64,000 bases of DNA from Stenotrophomonas rhizophila (GTDB lineage: Bacteria > Pseudomonadota > Gammaproteobacteria > Xanthomonadales > Xanthomonadaceae): contig NZ_CP007597.1 in the NCBI RefSeq assembly GCF_000661955.1, positions 1,171,605-1,235,604 on the forward strand, in the 5' to 3' direction. The position numbers were made by a program, and so were the translations under genes. Below are positions 8,103 through 15,755 of this stretch, piece after piece (positions within the stretch are counted from its first letter, which is position 1; each line of letters opens with the position of its first letter). The notes below the pieces were generated by a model that saw nothing but the letters and a program-made list of their open reading frames with translations, made no database searches and had not been told where the DNA came from.

Positions 8103-9122
8103 ATGACTGCCCAACGCCTGACCGTTGTCATCGCCGCCCACAATGAAGCACTGGCCCTGCCGCTGCTGCATCCGCGCCTGCGCGCGGTGCTGGACGGGCT
8201 GGACGATATCGAGGGGCGGGTGCTGTACATCGATGACGGCAGCAGCGATGCCACCTGGTCGGTGATGGAGGCGCTGGCCGCGGCCGATCCCGACGTGGGC
8301 GTGCTGCGGCTGTCGCGCAACTTCGGCAAGGAAGCGGCGCTGACGGCGGGGCTGGATTTTGTCGACGACGGCGCGGTGATCATCCTCGACGCCGATGGCC
8401 AGGACCCGCCGGAGCTGATTCCCGAGTTCGTCGCGCTGTGGCAGCAGGGCTATGACAACGTGTACGGCACGCGGTTGGCGCGCGACGGTGAAAGCTGGCT
8501 CAAGCGCAGCGCGGCCGCCGCTTTCTACCGGGTGATCGGGCGACTGTCCAAGACGCCGATCCCGGCCGACACCGGCGATTTCCGCCTGCTTTCGCCGCGC
8601 GCGCTGCAGGCGCTGGGGCAGCTGCGCGAGCGCCACCGGTTCATGAAGGGGCTGTTCGGCTGGGTCGGTTTCCGGCGCAAGGCGCTGCCCTACCACCGGC
8701 ACGCGCGGATGGTGGGCGACAGCAAATTCGGGCTGTGGAAGCTGTGGAATTTCGCGCTGGAGGGCATCACCGGTTTCTCCACGGCGCCGCTGCGGGTGAC
8801 CACCTACCTGGGGCTGTTCACGGCCAGCGTGGCGTTCGTGTTCGCCGTATGGGTGGTGGCCAAGGCGGCGATGTACGGCGACCGCGTGGCGGGGTGGCCG
8901 ACCATGATGGCGGCGATCCTGTTCCTGGGCGGGGTGCAGCTGATCGCGCTGGGCCTGATCGGGGAATACCTGGGGCGCCTGTACGAAGAATCCAAGCAGC
9001 GGCCGTTGTACCTGGTTGACACCTGGCAGCCCCCGATCGTGGCAGACTCGGCCGTGCATTCCATCGGTGGAGAGCAACGAGATGACCACGGTACGACAGC
9101 TGTTGGACGGCAAGTCCCCTGA
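8103..9122 (+). CDS. family 2 glycosyltransferase, GtrB/DPM1-like with two membrane segments
   Basis: 339 aa. The N-terminal GT-A domain has VVIAAHNEA, YIDDGSSDAT, RNFGKEAALTAG and the metal-binding DADGQDPPE. Two C-terminal hydrophobic helices (about residues 230-250 and 265-290) are followed by GEYLGRLYEESKQRP. This architecture matches bactoprenol glucosyl or mannosyl transferases such as GtrB, which load a sugar onto undecaprenyl phosphate on the inner leaflet. The acceptor and sugar are unknown. Its last 41 bp overlap the following CBS gene in another frame, so the final ~13 residues are poorly constrained. Confidence 0.9.
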   Translation: MTAQRLTVVIAAHNEALALPLLHPRLRAVLDGLDDIEGRVLYIDDGSSDATWSVMEALAAADPDVGVLRLSRNFGKEAALTAGLDFVDDGAVIILDADGQDPPELIPEFVALWQQGYDNVYGTRLARDGESWLKRSAAAAFYRVIGRLSKTPIPADTGDFRLLSPRALQALGQLRERHRFMKGLFGWVGFRRKALPYHRHARMVGDSKFGLWKLWNFALEGITGFSTAPLRVTTYLGLFTASVAFVFAVWVVAKAAMYGDRVAGWPTMMAAILFLGGVQLIALGLIGEYLGRLYEESKQRPLYLVDTWQPPIVADSAVHSIGGEQRDDHGTTAVGRQVP

Positions 9123-9513
9123 GGTTTTCGCGGTAGGCCCGGAATCGGCGGTGATCGACGCGATCCGGCTGATGGCCGAAAAAGGCATCGGCGCCGTGCT
9201 GGTGATGGAGGGCCGGCAACTGGTTGGCATCCTGTCCGAGCGCGATTACGCGCGCAAGATCGTGCTGCATGAGCGGTCGTCGCGGACCACGCGGGTGAGT
9301 GACATCATGACTGCCAAGGTGGTGACGGTGGCGCTGTCCGAGCAGGTGGAGCATTGCCTGCAACTGGTGACCGACTACCGGATCCGGCATCTGCCGGTGG
9401 TGGACGGCGGCAGCGTGGTGGGCGTGATCTCGATCGGTGACCTGGTGAAATCGGTGATCGACGAGCAGGCCCAGAAGCTGGACCAGCTGCAGCAGTACAT
9501 CGTCGCGGGGTAA
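9082..9513 (+). CDS. stand-alone CBS-domain pair protein
   Basis: 143 aa from an ATG preceded by GGAGAG seven bases upstream. It consists of two CBS motifs: the first around VIDAIRLMAEKGIGAVLVME...GILSERDYARK, the second around RIRHLPVVDGGSVVGVISIGDLV. Bateman pairs of this kind bind adenine nucleotides and sense energy charge, but as a stand-alone protein its partner is not known. It overlaps the glycosyltransferase by 41 bp, so they are co-transcribed. Confidence 0.93.
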   Translation: MTTVRQLLDGKSPEVFAVGPESAVIDAIRLMAEKGIGAVLVMEGRQLVGILSERDYARKIVLHERSSRTTRVSDIMTAKVVTVALSEQVEHCLQLVTDYRIRHLPVVDGGSVVGVISIGDLVKSVIDEQAQKLDQLQQYIVAG

Positions 9514-9547
9514 GTAAGCGCGGTTGGCGCGTTGCTGGCACGTGGCT

Positions 9548-9654
9548 GAGCCCATGGGCAGGCCGGTGCAGGACACGCCGTGAACCCATCCGTGGGGGCT
9601 CGTGGGCGGCATCCATGCCGCCCAACGGTCCTGCACCGGCCTGCCCACGGGCTC
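9548..9654 (+). repeat. structured dispersed element, copy A
   Basis: A 27-bp outer stem (9548-9574 with 9628-9654, one mismatch) encloses a 53-nt core (9575-9627). In the core, CCCA-tccg-TGGG (9585-9596) and GGGCGGCAT-cc-ATGCCGCCC (9604-9623) form two hairpins. The same core with different but self-complementary arms occurs at 12088-12194 and 55794-55900. It sits between the 3' ends of the CBS and AsmA genes, so it could also act as a bidirectional transcription stop. Family unknown to me. Confidence 0.85.
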
Positions 9655-9694
9655 TGGACAGTTCTTGAGCGCGCGGTTGGAAGAGGGGCGGAGC

Positions 9695-9787
9695 GTGTCG
9701 ACCAACGGTCGACACCTACCTTGTGCTTAGTCCGATCGCGCGATACACGCATACCGCTCCCGGTAGGTACCGACCGTTGGTCGGTAC
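9695..9787. repeat. pair of SMAG-like GTAG hairpins in inverted orientation
   Basis: GTGTCGACC-aac-GGTCGACAC followed by CTAC (9695-9719), and GTAG followed by GTACCGACC-gtt-GGTCGGTAC (9763-9787). The tetranucleotide GTAG, the 8-9 bp stem and the GTT/AAC loop are the features of the S. maltophilia SMAG REP family. Confidence 0.75.
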
Positions 9788-9803
9788 GCTGACTTGGCCG
9801 CAC

Positions 9804-11789
9804 TCACTTCGCGTAACGACCCCCGCAGTTCGAATCCTTGCCCGGACCGGTTTCGATGGTGGCCAGCAGCGCGGCGGGCGGGGCGATGCTGCCCAGGGTC
9901 AGGGCGATCGCACCGCGGATGCCGAGTGCCTTGAAGTCCGGGCGGAACGACGGGTCCTTGAAGCTGCCGCCGATACGCAGCGGCGAGCGCAGGGCGAGGA
10001 TGCTGATGTCCTTCGGCCGCGGGCGCAGCAGCAGGTCCAGCTGTTCCTGCTTGAGGTCCACGGTGCCCTCGCCCACGATCAGCGTGTCGGTGGTATCGAA
10101 GGCAAGCGCGCGCGAGGTCATCACCCCGTTGGCCACGCCGAAGTCACCGAAGGCGCAGCGCAGCGGAATCTGTTTGTCGCCGGTGAACAGGAATTTCAGC
10201 GACTCGGCCACGTCCAGCCCCGCCAACTCCATCACCAGGTTACCGACATGCCCGCGGCCGATCCCGAGGGCGACGTTGCCGTCCGAACTGCCCAGCATGG
10301 CCGCAACCGAGTTGCCCGTGCCGGCCAAGGTGAGGTCGCCGCTGATGCCGCCGGAGGCCTGCTCGGCCAGTTTGGAATCAGGCATCAGCTTGCCGAGCTG
10401 GATCTTGCGCAGGCTGGCCTGCAACTGTGTGGCGATGGTGTCCTTGCGGGCATCCATGCGGATGGTGCTGCGGATGTCGCCGCCGGCCACGCCGAAATTC
10501 AGCGGCTCCAGGCGCAGCAGGCCGGCCTCCAGCTTGAGGTGCGCGTCCATGTCGTCCAGCGGCAGCACCGGCGAATTGATCCGCTGCGCCTTCCAGCGCA
10601 CGTCGGCGTCCATGGCGCGCAGCTTGGTGAGGTTGTACGGAGTGTCCGGCAGCACCTTGGCGCGTGCGGCGAGCGCGGCGGCCTTGGCCTTCTGTTCGGC
10701 GTTGGCGGTCTCGCCGGCGCCGGTCTTCGGGGGCGCCCCGATGAAGCCGGCCAGATCATCGAAGTCCAGGCGCTTGGAGACTAGGTCGGCCTTCAGGAAC
10801 GGCCGTTCGCCACCGACGTCGATCTGCGCGGTGCCGCCCAGGTCGCTGTCGCCGGCGGTACCGGTGAAATTCTCGTAGCGCCAGATATCGTTGTTGCGCT
10901 TGAGCCGGCCCTTCAAGCGGTACGGCGGCGTGGAGGGCATGGCCACGCCGATCAGCGGGAACAGGTCTTCCATGTCCTGGCCACTGAGCATCAGTTCAAG
11001 ATCGAAGGTGCGCAGCGCGAAGGGGTTGGTCAGGGTGCCGCTGGCGATGGCATGGGTACCACCGGCGCGCCCGTCCAGGTGGATGCGGAACGGGTGGTCG
11101 CTGTTGGTCAGTTCCAACGGCGATTCGGTGCTGCCGTCCAGGGAGAACGGGTTGCCTTTCCAGCGGCCCTTGCCACTGACCAGCAGGGGCGGGGCGCTGT
11201 CTGCGCTGCGCGGTTTGCCGCTGTTGAGGGCGACCAGCACGTCGGTGCGCCCGGCGGCATCGAGAAACTTCAGGCGCCCATCATCGATGAGCAGGCGCTG
11301 CAACTGCGGCGGGTTGCCGGTGGAGGGCCCCAGGAAATCCCAGTTGCCGGGCGTGTCCTTGCCGGGCCCGGTTTCGAGCAGCAGGTCCGGGCGGGTGAGG
11401 CGGACTTCGGGGATATGAACCTGGCCGCGCAGCAGGGGCCAGACGCGGATGGCGATTTCCGCGCGGTCGGCGCTGGCCATCTGCGGGGTCTTCGCCCAGG
11501 TGGCGTTGGCGAAGGTGAGGCGGTCGGCGCGAATGGTGGTGGTGCGGCCAAGGTCGACGTCGAGATCCCCGTTGATATGGAACTCGCGCCCGGTCTTGGC
11601 TTGGACGGCGCGTTCGACGGGGCCTTTGAACCAGTTCCAGTCCCACAGCGCGATGAGCAGGAGGATGGCGGCGAAGAGGAAGACGAGGATGGCCAGCCAA
11701 CGCTGTCCACGTTTGCCGGGACGACGCCAGCGCCAACGGCGCGACACGGGGGATGGGGCAGGGGAGTCGACAGTGTTCACATGCTCCAT
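9804..11789 (-). CDS. AsmA-family inner-membrane protein
   Basis: 661 aa from an ATG preceded by AGGGAAGG. A short basic cytoplasmic head leads into one transmembrane helix (WLAILVFLFAAILLLIALW), then a long periplasmic region. The N-terminal AsmA domain has GREFHINGDLDVDLG and the TTIRADRLTFANATW pattern of the family. The C-terminal half has the repetitive beta structure (DLLLRPRPKDISILALRSPL, then IGGSFKDPSFRPD) now linked to bridge-like lipid transfer across the periplasm. E. coli relatives are AsmA and YhjG; this one is closer to YhjG by length. It is monocistronic as far as can be seen. Confidence 0.9.
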   Translation of the reverse strand: MEHVNTVDSPAPSPVSRRWRWRRPGKRGQRWLAILVFLFAAILLLIALWDWNWFKGPVERAVQAKTGREFHINGDLDVDLGRTTTIRADRLTFANATWAKTPQMASADRAEIAIRVWPLLRGQVHIPEVRLTRPDLLLETGPGKDTPGNWDFLGPSTGNPPQLQRLLIDDGRLKFLDAAGRTDVLVALNSGKPRSADSAPPLLVSGKGRWKGNPFSLDGSTESPLELTNSDHPFRIHLDGRAGGTHAIASGTLTNPFALRTFDLELMLSGQDMEDLFPLIGVAMPSTPPYRLKGRLKRNNDIWRYENFTGTAGDSDLGGTAQIDVGGERPFLKADLVSKRLDFDDLAGFIGAPPKTGAGETANAEQKAKAAALAARAKVLPDTPYNLTKLRAMDADVRWKAQRINSPVLPLDDMDAHLKLEAGLLRLEPLNFGVAGGDIRSTIRMDARKDTIATQLQASLRKIQLGKLMPDSKLAEQASGGISGDLTLAGTGNSVAAMLGSSDGNVALGIGRGHVGNLVMELAGLDVAESLKFLFTGDKQIPLRCAFGDFGVANGVMTSRALAFDTTDTLIVGEGTVDLKQEQLDLLLRPRPKDISILALRSPLRIGGSFKDPSFRPDFKALGIRGAIALTLGSIAPPAALLATIETGPGKDSNCGGRYAK

Positions 11790-12280
11790 CCTTCCCTGTT
11801 CATCGTGCAGGGGGTGCGAAGCATTGGTAAGGATGGTGTCAGGGTGCGGTTTTTTTAGAAGCTTTGGAGCAACAGCAAGAGCAACAGCCACAGCAACTGC
11901 AACTGCAACTTCAACGGCCTTTGGCTGAGGGTTTTGCTGGAGGAGAGGCGCTGGCTGTTGCCTTGCCGTCGCTCCTGCACTCGCTCAGTGCCGACCTCCG
12001 GTCGGCATGCCCTTACCCCTCCCACAAAAGCGGCAATAGCTCAGCTCCGCTCCACCGCTTTCACCAAGAGGCCCGAAAAACTGTCAGGGGTCGGGGCGGG
12101 TGGGTTGGCGGGACCGTTGGGCGCCATGGATGGCGCCCACGAGCCTCCAGGGATGGATTCACGGCGTGTCCCGCCAACCCACCCGCCCCGACCCGACCGA
12201 CAGCACCGGCCAACCGGCTCCAGCAGTTGAAGTTGAAGTTGACCTTGACGTTAAAAAGTTGCCGAAAAAAATCAACAACC
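11790..12280. other. intergenic region with low-complexity tracts and repeat copy B
   Basis: Holds an AsmA leader, a repetitive CAAC/CAG tract (11865-11920), the structured element (12088-12194), and a GTTGAA repeat tract (12225-12245) partly complementary to the first tract. Open frames here translate to repetitive nonsense; I see no gene. Confidence 0.6.
12088..12194 (-). repeat. structured dispersed element, copy B
   Basis: Perfect 27-bp outer stem (12088-12114 with 12168-12194) around a 53-nt core in minus orientation. Relative to copies A and C, the first inner hairpin has T at core position 11 and A at position 22 instead of C and G, preserving the pair. The second hairpin carries the C-G form of the 35-44 pair. 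Flanked by low-complexity tracts. Confidence 0.85.
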
Positions 12281-12922
12281 TCAAAGAATCTGCGCAGTAA
12301 CCGCGACGAAATGGCAGACGCTGCCGCCGATCACGAACAGATGCCAGATCGCGTGCGAATAGCGGATCGACTCGCGGTGGTAGAAGTACGTGCCCAACGT
12401 ATAGGACAGCCCGCCGGCCAGCAGCCAGCCCAGCGTCCAGCCGTCGATCGACGCCCACATCGGCTTGATCGCCACCATCACCATCCAGCCCATCGCGATG
12501 TAGATGATCGTCGACAGCAGCTTGAAGCGGCCCGTAAAGAACAGCTTGAAGATCACCCCGGCCAGCGCCAGCGCCCAGATCGCCGTGAACATCCCCCAGC
12601 CCCACGGACCGCCGCGCAGGCCGATCAGCGTGAACGGCGTGTACGTACCGGCGATCAACACATAGATCGCACAATGGTCGAAGACCTTCAGCCGCCCCTT
12701 CGCCACCGGGTGCTGGATCGCGTGGTAAAGCGTCGATGCCGTGTACAGCAGCAACAGTGCCACCCCGAACACGATCGCGCTGGCCAACTGCCAGCCGTCG
12801 CCATGGATGGCGGCAAGGGTGATCAGCACCGCACTGGCGGCGAGCGCGGCAACCGCGCCCAGCCCGTGGGTCAAGGCGCTGGCGATTTCTTCACGAACAG
12901 AAGCAACTGTAGTCATGGCCAT
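12281..12922 (-). CDS. hemolysin III / PAQR-family membrane protein
   Basis: 213 aa with seven predicted transmembrane helices. The family's conserved metal-type residues are visible: EEIASALTHG near the N-terminus, LYTASTLYHAIQH, HCAIYVLIAGTYTP, and the C-terminal SHAIWHLFVIGG. Bacterial members are annotated hemolysin III or YqfA; despite the name, the function is more likely membrane homeostasis or hydrolase activity related to PAQR receptors and ceramidases. A start two codons downstream (MTTVASVRE) is equally possible. It lies between a structured repeat and prfC and appears independent. Confidence 0.92.
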   Translation of the reverse strand: MAMTTVASVREEIASALTHGLGAVAALAASAVLITLAAIHGDGWQLASAIVFGVALLLLYTASTLYHAIQHPVAKGRLKVFDHCAIYVLIAGTYTPFTLIGLRGGPWGWGMFTAIWALALAGVIFKLFFTGRFKLLSTIIYIAMGWMVMVAIKPMWASIDGWTLGWLLAGGLSYTLGTYFYHRESIRYSHAIWHLFVIGGSVCHFVAVTAQIL

Positions 12923-12934
12923 CGACGGTGCGGG

Positions 12935-12954
12935 GAGGGGGACCCGCTCCCCCC
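12935..12954 (-). terminator. weak hairpin between prfC and the hemolysin-III gene
   Basis: AGGGGG-gagcgggt-CCCCCT on the minus strand, 53 bp beyond the prfC stop. There is no T run, so termination is uncertain. Confidence 0.35.
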
Positions 12955-13006
12955 TATCATCGCCGCGTTGGCACGCGCATGCACGCGTGCCTGTTCAGCC
13001 GCTGTC

Positions 13007-14611
13007 TCAGGACACCGAAATGCTGTGTGCCGCCTCGCGCGTGGCCGCGAACCGCACGTCCGGTGCGCGTTCCTGCGCCAACTGCAGGTTGACCCGCGTC
13101 GGTGCCAGGTACACCAGCTGGCCGGCGGCATCGATGCTCAGGTTGCCCGCGTTCTTCTCGCGGAACTCCTCCAGCTTCTTTTCATTGCTGCAGGTCACCC
13201 AGCGCGCCGTGGTCACGCTGACCGGCTCGAAGGTGGCTTCCACGCCGTACTCGTCCTTCAGGCGGTAGGCCGCCACGTCGAACTGCAGCACACCCACCGC
13301 GCCCAGGATCAGGTCGTTGCTCATCAGCGGTCGGAAGAACTGGGTGGCGCCCTCTTCGGACAGCTGCGCCAGGCCCTTCTGCAGCTGCTTGAGCTTGAGC
13401 GGATCGCGCAGGCGTGCGCGGCGGAACAGTTCCGGGGCGAAGTTCGGGATGCCGGTGAAGCTGACCGCTTCGCCTTCGGTGAAGGTGTCACCGATGGAGA
13501 TCGTGCCGTGGTTGTGGATACCGATCACATCACCCGGCCACGCCTCGGCGGCGATCTCGCGGTCGCTGGCCATGAAGGTCAGCGCGTTGGCCAGCTTCAT
13601 TTCCTTGCCGGTGCGCACATGGAAGGTCTTCATGCCCGCCACGAAACGGCCCGAGCACACCCGCATGAACGCCACGCGGTCGCGGTGCTGCGGGTCCATG
13701 TTGGCCTGGATCTTGAACACGAAGCCGGTCAGCTTGTTTTCCTGCGGGGCGATCACCCGGCCGGTGGTGGCGCGCGGCTGCGGCGACGGCGCGTGCTCGA
13801 CGAAGAAGTCCAGCAGCGGCTGCACGCCGAAGTTGTTCACGCCCGAGCCGAAGAATACCGGGGTCTGCTTGCCGGCCAGGTAAGCCTCCAGGTCGAACGG
13901 ATGGCTGGCGCCCTGCACCAGTTCCAGTTCGTCGCGCAGGTCGGCCAGCATGCGCTCGCCGATCTTCTCGGCCAGGCCCGGCGAATCGATCGACGGGAAG
14001 ATGGTCGAATCCTGGCGGGTGAAGTTGCGGCCCTGCTCGTACAGGTGCACTTCACCGCTGATCAGGTGCACCACGCCCTTCAGGCGCTGGCCCATGCCGA
14101 TCGGCCAGGTCACCGGCGCGCACTGGATGCCGAGCACGCTTTCCACTTCATCGAGCAGGTCGATCGGCTCCTTGCCTTCGCGGTCGAGCTTGTTGATGAA
14201 GGTCATGATCGGGGTGTCGCGCAGGCGGCACACTTCCATCAGCTTGATGGTGCGCTCTTCCACGCCCTTGGCCACGTCGATCACCATCAGCGCCGAATCC
14301 ACCGCGGTCAGCACCCGGTAGGTGTCCTCGCCGAAGTCGGCGTGGCCGGGGGTGTCGAGCAGGTTGACGATCTTGCCTTCATACGGGAACTGCATCACCG
14401 AGGAGGTGACCGAGATCCCGCGCTCCTTTTCCAGCGCCATCCAGTCGGACGTGGCGTGGCGGGCGGCCTTGCGGCCCTTCACCGAGCCGGCCATCTGGAT
14501 CGCACCGCCGAACAGCAGCAGCTTTTCGGTCAGCGTGGTCTTGCCGGCGTCAGGATGGGAAATGATGGCGAAGGTACGGCGGCGCGCAGCTTCGGTAGCG
14601 ACTTCGGACAT
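13007..14611 (-). CDS. prfC: peptide chain release factor 3
   Basis: 534 aa; E. coli RF3 is 529. It is a GTPase that recycles RF1 and RF2 from terminated ribosomes. G-domain motifs are clear: [15 protein letters not shown] (P-loop), [12 protein letters not shown] (switch I), [14 protein letters not shown] (switch II) and FINKLDREG (NKxD). The translation-factor beta-barrel domain II and the RF3-specific C-terminal domain ([12 protein letters not shown], then [19 protein letters not shown]) follow. There are no anomalies. Confidence 0.98.
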   Translation of the reverse strand: MSEVATEAARRRTFAIISHPDAGKTTLTEKLLLFGGAIQMAGSVKGRKAARHATSDWMALEKERGISVTSSVMQFPYEGKIVNLLDTPGHADFGEDTYRVLTAVDSALMVIDVAKGVEERTIKLMEVCRLRDTPIMTFINKLDREGKEPIDLLDEVESVLGIQCAPVTWPIGMGQRLKGVVHLISGEVHLYEQGRNFTRQDSTIFPSIDSPGLAEKIGERMLADLRDELELVQGASHPFDLEAYLAGKQTPVFFGSGVNNFGVQPLLDFFVEHAPSPQPRATTGRVIAPQENKLTGFVFKIQANMDPQHRDRVAFMRVCSGRFVAGMKTFHVRTGKEMKLANALTFMASDREIAAEAWPGDVIGIHNHGTISIGDTFTEGEAVSFTGIPNFAPELFRRARLRDPLKLKQLQKGLAQLSEEGATQFFRPLMSNDLILGAVGVLQFDVAAYRLKDEYGVEATFEPVSVTTARWVTCSNEKKLEEFREKNAGNLSIDAAGQLVYLAPTRVNLQLAQERAPDVRFAATREAAHSISVS

Positions 14612-14687
14612 GGCGTGACGCGCCCGCCCGGGGCGCTTTTCATGGAGATAAGCCGCCCAGTATAGCGGGGGTAGGGGGCGGCCGGGG

Positions 14688-15578
14688 TCAGGGTTGCCCG
14701 GCGTCGCCGCCGGCGGCGGCCTCGCGGGCGAAGTGCAGCTCGCCCTGCGGGGTCACGATACGCACCGGCACCGAGCGCAGTTGCATGCCGCTGTTGGCCT
14801 GGACCACGAAGTGAAGGTGCGGGGCGGTGCTGTAGCCGGTGTTGCCCGACACCCCGATGCGCTGGCCGGCTTCCACCCGCTGGCCGCTGCGCACCAGCAC
14901 GCCATTGGCCTGCAGGTGGGCGTAGACCGCCATGCTGCCGTCCTCGTGCAGGATCCGGATGAAGTTGGCCCGGTCGCGATCGCGCTGCGGATCCAGGCCG
15001 TGGTCAACGAAGTTGCCCTGCACCTGCATCACCCGGCCGGCCCGCGCGGCCAGCACCGGGGTGCCCTCGGGGAGGGCGAAGTCGATGGCATCGCGGTTCT
15101 CGGCATCGGTATGGCTGAAGCGGCCCTGCGGGGCCTGGCTGACCTGGAGGTGGGCGGCGTCGAAGGGCAGCCGGTAGGCCACGTCCTGGGCCTGCGCGGC
15201 CGGGTCGCCGGGCACCGCGTCCAGCAGCAGGTCCAGCCGCGGCACGCCGTCGGGCAGCTGCAGGCGGGTCACCACCACGCTGGACGCGCCGGGCAGCACG
15301 CTGCGCAGCGGCAAGCCGGGCAGGGGGGCTGCGCCGGGGGGCTGGCGCAGGCCGACCTGCACCGGGCCGGCCAGGTGGTTGTCCACCCGCGCCTGCCAGC
15401 GGCGGTCGGCGCCCTCCAGCGCGACCGAGGCGATCGGGCCGCTGTCGGCGCCCTGCGGCGTGGCCGCTGGCGGCTGGGCGATGCCCCAGCCGCTGCGCCA
15501 GCCGGCCCCGTTCGGCGCCGCCACGGCCGGGATCGCCAGGGGGCACAGCAGCAGGGTGGCCAGCAGGGCACGGCGCAT
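14688..15578 (-). CDS. M23-family (LytM) metallopeptidase, exported
   Basis: 296 aa from [20 protein letters not shown], a signal peptide; an upstream in-frame extension is rejected. The C-terminal peptidase M23 domain has the zinc ligands in [17 protein letters not shown] (H and D), YAHL and APHLHFVV, so it looks catalytically competent. It would cleave or regulate cleavage of peptidoglycan cross-bridges in the periplasm. The N-terminal half (about residues 45-170) is an immunoglobulin-like spacer. It is divergent from the autotransporter gene. Confidence 0.93.
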   Translation of the reverse strand: MRRALLATLLLCPLAIPAVAAPNGAGWRSGWGIAQPPAATPQGADSGPIASVALEGADRRWQARVDNHLAGPVQVGLRQPPGAAPLPGLPLRSVLPGASSVVVTRLQLPDGVPRLDLLLDAVPGDPAAQAQDVAYRLPFDAAHLQVSQAPQGRFSHTDAENRDAIDFALPEGTPVLAARAGRVMQVQGNFVDHGLDPQRDRDRANFIRILHEDGSMAVYAHLQANGVLVRSGQRVEAGQRIGVSGNTGYSTAPHLHFVVQANSGMQLRSVPVRIVTPQGELHFAREAAAGGDAGQP

Positions 15579-15755
15579 GGGCGGGATCCGGGACAGGTGG
15601 GCGCGACTGTACGCAAGCGCGCTCGTTGAGGAAAGCACGCCTGCCATGGGGGCCGCCGGGCACGTGCGGCGATATTCGCCGTTACCTCACTGACGCTGAA
15701 TGAGGCTGCCGCATGGGTTCACGTGGATGCCCGGGGCCGCGAGGAGGGCCCGTCC

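Noticed and set aside
12230..12260. Low-complexity GTTGAA tract as a coding repeat
   Set aside because: No start or stop context; it lies between an inverted repeat and the end of the hemolysin-III gene.
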